A stretch of 64,000 bases of DNA. It comes from Haematobia irritans. Its lineage: Eukaryota; Arthropoda; Insecta; Diptera; Muscidae. Shown piece by piece: positions 58,331-64,000 of the stretch (within the stretch, counting starts at the first letter, position 1; every line of letters starts with the position of its first letter). A program made the position numbers and the translations under genes. The DNA lies in assembly GCF_050003625.1 (NCBI RefSeq), contig NC_134397.1, positions 72,023,551 through 72,087,550 on the forward strand. The letters run 5' to 3'. A model generated the notes under the pieces. That model worked only from the letters and a program-made list of their open reading frames with translations, ran no database searches and had not been told where the DNA came from.

Positions 58331-58850
58331 AATTTGTGATTGCTTTGACCATCAAAATGTAAAGAATTGAATGAAATGCAGTTTGAATAGCACTGATGAT
58401 GCTACAACAAAACCAACAATGATTTTTTTTCTTTGGTACAACCACAACAAGATCAACACAATGTGGAACTTCTATTCCCATATGGCCAGACATCGCGCAT
58501 AGTTTGACTATTTAGCTTTAAGTGATACAATTTTTTGTTTTATAAATGATTTTTTGTATTAAATGAGCTTTAAAACAAAATATTTCGAATTGAATTCGCA
58601 TTGCATTATGGAAAGAGGAAGAATTACAAAAGCATTTTAGTTCCGATTTCCCAGATATAGAGGGCGTTGTTAGAAATATTAGACAATTTTAGAGGTAGTA
58701 GTTGTAGTCAAACCAAGATTTTATTCACTCCGAGATGGTCAGAAAAATCTGTAACATTGGGGACGAGGTCTTAAAACTTGAATAGATATAATTTCTTTAA
58801 AAAAAAATTAATTTGTTTATTGTTTTTGTTTGTGCAATTCAACACTAAAA
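58331..58850. other. Interval downstream of actin, nothing recognised
   Basis: Repeat-free AT-rich DNA without a recognisable gene. Confidence 0.45.
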
Positions 58851-59139
58851 CAAGTATACACGGCCAAAATTTCGACCTCACCTAATTTTAATAAAATTTT
58901 GACAAAATTTTTTTATTCAAATAAAATTTTGACAAAAATTTTTTTTAGAAATAAAATTTTGACAAAATTTTCTTTAGAAATAAAATTTCGACAAAATTTT
59001 CTATAAAAATAAAATGTTGACAACAATTTTTAGAGAAATAAAATGTTGCATAGAAATAAAATTTTGACAAAATTTTTTTATATAAATAAAATTATGGCAA
59101 AATATTCTATACAAATAAAATTTTGACAAATAAACCAAA
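58851..59139 (+). repeat. Type-B DINE remnant with 29-bp array
   Basis: It opens with 'acaagtatacacggccaaaa', a decayed type-B start, followed by about eight 29-bp units to 59133. The rest of the element is missing and a type-A element begins directly afterwards. Confidence 0.7.
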
Positions 59140-59952
59140 TTAGGAAAGTCTAAAGTCGGGTGGGCCGACTATATTATACCCTGCACCACTTTGTAGATCT
59201 AAATTTTCGATACCATATCACATCCGTCAAATGTGTTAGGGGCTATATATAAAGGTTTGTCCCAAATACATACATTTAAATATCTCTCGATCTGGACAGA
59301 ATTTGATAGACTTCTACAAAATCTATAGACTCAAAATTTAAGTCGGCTAATGCACTAGGGTGGAACACAATGTTAGTAACAAAATATGGGAAACATTTAA
59401 ATCTGAAACAATTTTAAGGAAACTTCGCAAAACTTTATTTATGATTTATTGCTCGATATATATGTATTAGAAGTTTAGGAAAATTAGAGTCATTTTTACA
59501 ACTTTTCGATTAAGCAGCGGCGAGTTTACAAGGAAAATTTTGGTATTTTGACCATTTTTGTCGAAATCAGAAAAACATATATATGGGAGCTATATCTAAA
59601 TCTGAACCGATTTCAACCAAATTTGGCACGCATAGCTACAATGCTAATCCTACTCCCTGTGTAAAATTTCATCTAAATCGGAGCAAAAAATTGGCCTCTG
59701 TGGTCATATGAGTATAAATCGGCCGAAAGCTATATATTGGAGCTATATCTAAATCTGAACCGATTTCAACCAAATTTGGCGCGCATAGCTACAATACTAA
59801 TTCTACTCCCTGTGCAAAATTTCAACCAAATTGGGGTAAAACTCTGGCTTCGGGGACCGTAATAGTCCATATCGAGCGAAAGATATATATGGGAACTATA
59901 TCTAAATCTGAACCGATTTCAATAAAATTTCGCACACTAGACTATAGTACTG

Positions 59953-60792
59953 ACCAGACTCGTCAATTTGTCTTTGGAATCACACATTATACCCGATGTC
60001 TGGAAAATGGGAAGGGTGATTCCACTACTGAAACCGGGCAAAGATTCGAGCAAAGGTGAATCGTACAGACCGATATCCCTTCTTTCGCCAGTAGCCAAGA
60101 CACTTGAGGCATTACTCCTCCCCAGCCTTGTGGAGAATTTTCCAGCTGCCCACCATCAACATGGATTCCGTAAGGTACATAGTACGACAACAGCCTTACG
60201 TGCCATTTCGACACATATTAATAAGGGACTTAACCAGCCCAGGCCGTATCACAGGACGGTCCTCGTGGCGCTTGACCTATCGAAAGCATTCGATACGGTC
60301 AACCACGCCACATTATTTGAGGACATCGAGAATACGTCCCTACCGGCAGGAGCGAAGCGTTGGGTGCTGAATTATATGTGTGGACGCCAGTCGTACGTGG
60401 AATTCAGGGACAGAAAGTCAAGACCGCGTAGAGTTAAACAGGGAGTTCCCCAAGGTGGGGTGATATCTCCGGCACTGTTTAACCTCTACATGTCCTCGAT
60501 TCCACCCCCTCCTGACGGCGTCGAGATTGTATCATACGCGGATGACTGTACAATCTTGGCATCTGGGCCCAATGTTGATGACATTTGTGATCGGTTGAAC
60601 GTCTACATAGCTAATCTTACCAGTTATTTCACTGCGAGAAACTTGAGGATATCCCCCACCAAATCCTCAGCCACACTATTTACTACATGGACGGCAGAAG
60701 TGCGCAGGCAGTTGAATCAGAGTCGATGGAGTAATAATTCCGACCACAAATTACCCCAAGATTCTTGGGGTCACATTCGACAGCCTTTTTAG
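59953..60792 (+). pseudogene. LINE reverse transcriptase, 5' part
   Basis: The frame contains IPLLKPGKDSSKGESYRPIS, HGFRKVHSTTTAL, LVALDLSKAFDTVNH (catalytic D103 counted from 59968), KQGVPQGGVISPALFNLYM and the catalytic YADD (residues 190-193), in the normal order of a non-LTR reverse transcriptase. It runs in from the truncated left end, so no true start exists. The correct frame is lost by a one-base shift at about 60718-60722, after which this frame stops at 60792. The catalytic aspartates are intact, implying a fairly young insertion. Confidence 0.85.
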
Positions 60793-61615
60793 GTCATCTG
60801 CCCATGCCACTGCAATTTGTAATAAGCTCCGTGGTAGAAACAAGGTCCTCAAGTCACTAGCAGGCAGTACTTGGGGTGCGGACAAAGAAACCTTGCTAAC
60901 TACTTATAAGGCAATTGGCCGGTCAGTGGTAAACTATGCAGCGCCAGTGTGGACACCGCAGACCAGTGATACGCAGTGGAATAACATACAAACCTGCCAG
61001 AACGCTGCTCTTAGAACTGCGACTGGGTGTCTCCGCAGCACACCCCTGGATCACCTTTATGTGGAGACAAAGATCATCCCTGTGCGAAGACACAACTACA
61101 TGTTGTCAAAGCAGTATCTCCTGGGTTGTTATCGCAGTAATCATCCAAACCACCATCTTATGGATACACAACCACCACCCAGGAACGTAAGGGTTGATAT
61201 ACATAATCTAGAGCGCGAGATCCAGCGCTATAAAAGAGAGCCTCTAGATCAAGCAGCGTACCAGGCAGGTTTGAACAGGATTCATGAGGATACTGTAGCT
61301 GAAGCGGTGAGAAGCTACAAGGTTAATCCTGTTCTTGGAGTCCGACCACCGCCCATAGCACCGGAGGAAAGAGACCTCCCACGGCAGACTAGGGTAGTTT
61401 TGGCCCAATTAAGATCAGGCAAGTGCAGCCGCCTCAATTCCTACTTATCGGTGATTGATAGCAGCGTAGCTGACGTTTGTCCAATTTGCAACCAAGGGCC
61501 ACACGACACGCGTCATCTTTTCTCTTGCCCAGCCAAACCAACCCGACTCACTACCAGATCACTCTGGACACACCCCATCTTAGTCGCAGAGTTCCTTGAT
61601 CTGCCAACAAGCTGA
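60722..61615 (+). pseudogene. LINE reverse transcriptase, 3' part and zinc motif
   Basis: After the frameshift the protein continues VDGVIIPTTNYPKILGVTFD, then the thumb and C-terminal domain, with REPLDQAAYQAGLNRIH and the conserved CPICNQGPHDTRHLFSCP (zinc-finger-like C-x2-C...H...H...C) and LWTHPILVAEFLDLPTS. This C-terminal motif is what I associate with LOA/Bilbo-type LINEs of flies and mosquitoes. It lies in the +1 frame relative to 59953-60792. Confidence 0.8.
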
Positions 61616-62180
61616 TGTACCAAGCGTATAACATGAAATGGATGAGATCACAATAAACTGTTACAACAACACCAACAACAACAACTAATTGTTCTTCTTG
61701 TGCAAAATTTTAAGCAAATTAGGGGAAAACTCTGGATTCTGGGGCCATATAAGTCCATATCGGGCGAAATATATATATGAGAGCTATCTAAATCTGAACC
61801 GATGTCTTCCAAAATCAATAGGGATCTATTCTGAGCCAAAACACATACTTGTGCCAAATTTGAAGTCGATTGGACTAAAACTGCGACCTAGACTTTGATT
61901 ACAAAAATGTGTTCACGGACAGACGGACATCGCTATATCGACTCAAGAGCCCACCCTGAGCATTTTTGCCAAAGACACCATGTGTCTATCTCGTCTCCTT
62001 CTGGGTGTTGCAAACATATGCACTAACTTATAATACCCTGTTCCACAGTGTGGCGCAAGAGCCCACCCTGAGCATTTTTGCCAAAGACACCATGTGTCTA
62101 TCTCGTCTCCTTCTGGGTGTTGCAAACATATGCACTAACTTATAATACCCTGTTCCACAGTGTGGCGCAGGGTATAAAAA

Positions 62181-62722
62181 TTGAGAACATTTTCTGTAGA
62201 AATAAAATTTTGCCAAATTTTTCCATAGAAATAACATTTTGACAAAATTCTCTTTAGAAATAAAATGTTGACAAAATTTTCTTTATAAATAAGATTTTGA
62301 CAAAATTTTCTATAAAAATAACATTTTGACAAAATTTTTATTTAGAAATATAATTTTGACAAAATTTTCTATAGAAATAAAATGTTGACAAAATTTTCTA
62401 TAGAAATAAAATTTTGATAAAATTTTCTATAGAAATAAAATTTTGACAACATTTTCTATAGAAATAAAATGTTGACAAAATTTTCTATAGAAATAAAATG
62501 TTGACAATTTTTTTTTTTATAGAAATAAAATTTTGACAAAATATTCTATAGAAATAAAATTTTGACAAAATTTTCAATAGAAATAAAACGTTGAAAAAAT
62601 TTTCTATAGAAATAACAATTTGACAAGATTTTCTTTAGAAATAAAATTTTGACAAAAGTTTCTATAGAAATAAAATTTTGTCAACATTTTCTATAGAAAT
62701 AAAATTTTGACAAATAAAAAAA
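62181..62722 (+). repeat. 29-bp tandem array, distal block
   Basis: About 18 units directly after the 3' hairpin of the type-A element. It is followed by 'aaataaaaaaatacaaag' and non-repetitive DNA. Confidence 0.85.
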
Positions 62723-63031
62723 TACAAAGAATTTCAACTGAATCTTTTGGAAGATACCGCTTTCTAAAGATAATCGTATCAACTGGTACGTTTCCAAAGA
62801 TCAATTTATAATTTTTAACATAAGATAGATAAATTTAAAGAAACTTGTTTAATTTCTAAATTTCTGTCTAAGCGTTCAAGAAAATGAAATTAAGATATAA
62901 CCTTTTATACGATTTTAGATCTAAAATGTGTAGAATTATATCAAAATGAAAGTAAAAAAATATGTAAAATATATCTAAAATAAATTGCGAACACGTCGAG
63001 CAAAAAGTGATATTTCGAGAAAATAATTCTA
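62723..63031. other. Unassigned interval
   Basis: AT-rich DNA without a recognisable feature. Confidence 0.45.
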
Positions 63032-63646
63032 CTCGCAAAGAAAAATAAACGTTTGGAAAACGTGTGCCGAAAACTTTTTTTTTGTGTTAGTGTTTCTTCG
63101 AAAATGTTAAACTTTTATCACCAAAAAAATTCGTTTGTTACAAAATTTTTATTTTTTCAATAAAAAAAAATTATTTATGAACCAAAGACACAGTCCATTT
63201 CGTTTATATCAAACAATGTTCTTTTCTGACTTTAAGTCTTTAATAAGTCACATTTTACCGTTTTATAGTAATAATTTAATATAGCAGTATGTAATGTTGA
63301 ACACCTTTTCAGTATCTTCCGAACATATCTGGAATATATGTAAAAAAAAAAACTTTTTGGTGTTCGGTCGAAGCAGGGATCGAACCCAGGACCCTTGCTA
63401 TGCAAGGCGATCGTAGCAACCACTGCTCCATGGTGCCCAACTAAATTGTATGTTTCTGTTAAATGCTATATAAATATAACTTATATGGATAATTATCTAT
63501 TGATGAAAATAACAGCTACATAGCTCAGTAGATGGTGTGTTGGCTTACAAATTGCATGGACCGCGGTTCGATTCTCCGTCCAGGCGAAAGGTAAAATTTA
63601 AAAAATTTATAAAATCTAATAATTTCTTCTACATTGTTTGTATTAG
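63032..63646 (-). mobile_element. Twin-tRNA TIR element, copy 3, reversed and truncated
   Basis: It begins at the end corresponding to 44772 (tactcgcaaagaaaaa, one base off the consensus) and contains both heads in the opposite orientation: a minus-strand SINE-like head (63369-63441) and a plus-strand head (63519-63592; A box TAGCTCAGTAG, B box GGTTCGATTCT). It breaks off before the other TIR. The minus-strand head continues into 'ccgaacaccaaaaagttttt' as in the SINE. Confidence 0.8.
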
Positions 63647-64000
63647 TATATGACAAGACTAACAACCATGCAAAAATTGGTCCACATCGGTCCATAATTA
63701 TATATAGACCCCATATAAACCGATCCCCCGATTTGGCTTGCGGAGCCTCTAAGAGAAGCAAATTTCATCCGATCCGGCTGAAATTTAATACATGGTGTTA
63801 GTACATGGCCTCAAACACCCATGTAAAAATTGCTCGAAATCGGTCCATAATTATATATAGACCCCATATAAACCGATCCCCATATTTGACATCCGGAGCC
63901 CCTTGGAAGAGCAAAATTCATCCGATTCGGTTGAAATTTGGGACGTGGTATTAATATATGGTCCATAACTATATATAGCCCCCATATAAACCGATCCCCC
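63647..64000 (-). repeat. DINE-like repeat, type B, reversed, running off the window
   Basis: Two and a half units in reverse ('aattatatatagaccccata', 'aaaccgatcccc'). It continues past the window edge. Confidence 0.7.

Larger units (their letters stand above)
59951..61686 (+). mobile_element. 5'-truncated LINE of LOA/Bilbo type
   Basis: It starts inside the reverse transcriptase domain and ends in a CAACAACA-type tail after AATAAACTGTTACAACAAC. The uninterrupted site is visible in the sister DINE at 4660-4675 (ctatagtactaattg). A target duplication of at most a few bases is possible (act). Endonuclease and ORF1 are absent, so it cannot move on its own. Confidence 0.8.
59140..62180 (+). repeat. 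DINE-like repeat, type A, split by a LINE
   Basis: Apart from the insertion at 59951-61686 it is nearly collinear with the element at 3711-5035. The 3' end is tandemly duplicated: a 112-bp segment (aagagcccaccctgagc to the hairpin) starts at 61945 and again at 62057. The terminal hairpin and TATAAAA are present. Confidence 0.75.

Overview
This is a eukaryotic, AT-rich, repeat-saturated window with one unmistakable host gene: an intron-split 5' UTR, intact muscle actin whose N-terminus matches the Drosophila indirect-flight-muscle actin Act88F. The actin type, the DINE-1/INE-1-like repeats, the tRNA-headed SINE and the mix of Tc1/mariner, hAT, piggyBac and Transib-like remnants point to a higher fly, most likely a muscid-type calyptrate (inference; no species marker was searched).

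Layout. 1-14 kb: two copies of a DD41D mariner (one cut by the window edge, one internally deleted), several DINE-like repeats in both orientations, and non-autonomous elements with CAC...GTG ends, plus a piggyBac-type MITE with TTAA target. 11.4-13.6 kb is a large inverted pair of DINE-like elements. 14.4-19.9 kb: a 29-bp tandem array, a DINE-like element that was hit by a hAT-type MITE (carrying a LINE fragment) and by SINEs, and a decayed mariner transposase. 19.9-27.8 kb: a 7.7-kb tandem array of a palindromic 29-bp unit with higher-order structure. 27.8-29.8 kb: low-repeat DNA without a recognisable gene. 29.8-40.7 kb: a TIR element holding another 29-bp array, then a second large inverted DINE pair and more DINE copies. 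40.7-46.3 kb: a Tc1 transposase fragment, a G-run-rich hAT-type MITE with perfect 8-bp target duplication, and a Transib-like element with a perfect 5-bp target duplication that contains a TIR element with two divergent tRNA-like Pol III heads. 46.3-52.0 kb: nested MITE/DINE, then a tandem duplication with CGTGAGT-rich DNA containing an intact DD37E transposon with perfect 28-bp TIRs. 52.4-58.3 kb: the Act88F-like gene, largely free of the dispersed repeats. 58.9-64.0 kb: DINE copies, one split by a 5'-truncated LOA/Bilbo-like LINE, another 29-bp array, and a third twin-tRNA element.

The host gene and the mobile DNA do not form a functional system together. The value of the window is the very clean insertion record: many target-site duplications and paralogous empty sites can be read directly. 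The most novel-looking items are the twin-tRNA TIR element (three copies), the evidence that a transposon-internal 29-bp repeat grew into a kilobase-scale array, and a set of otherwise unrelated MITEs with identical CAC...GTG ends and TA/TG/CA dinucleotide targets.
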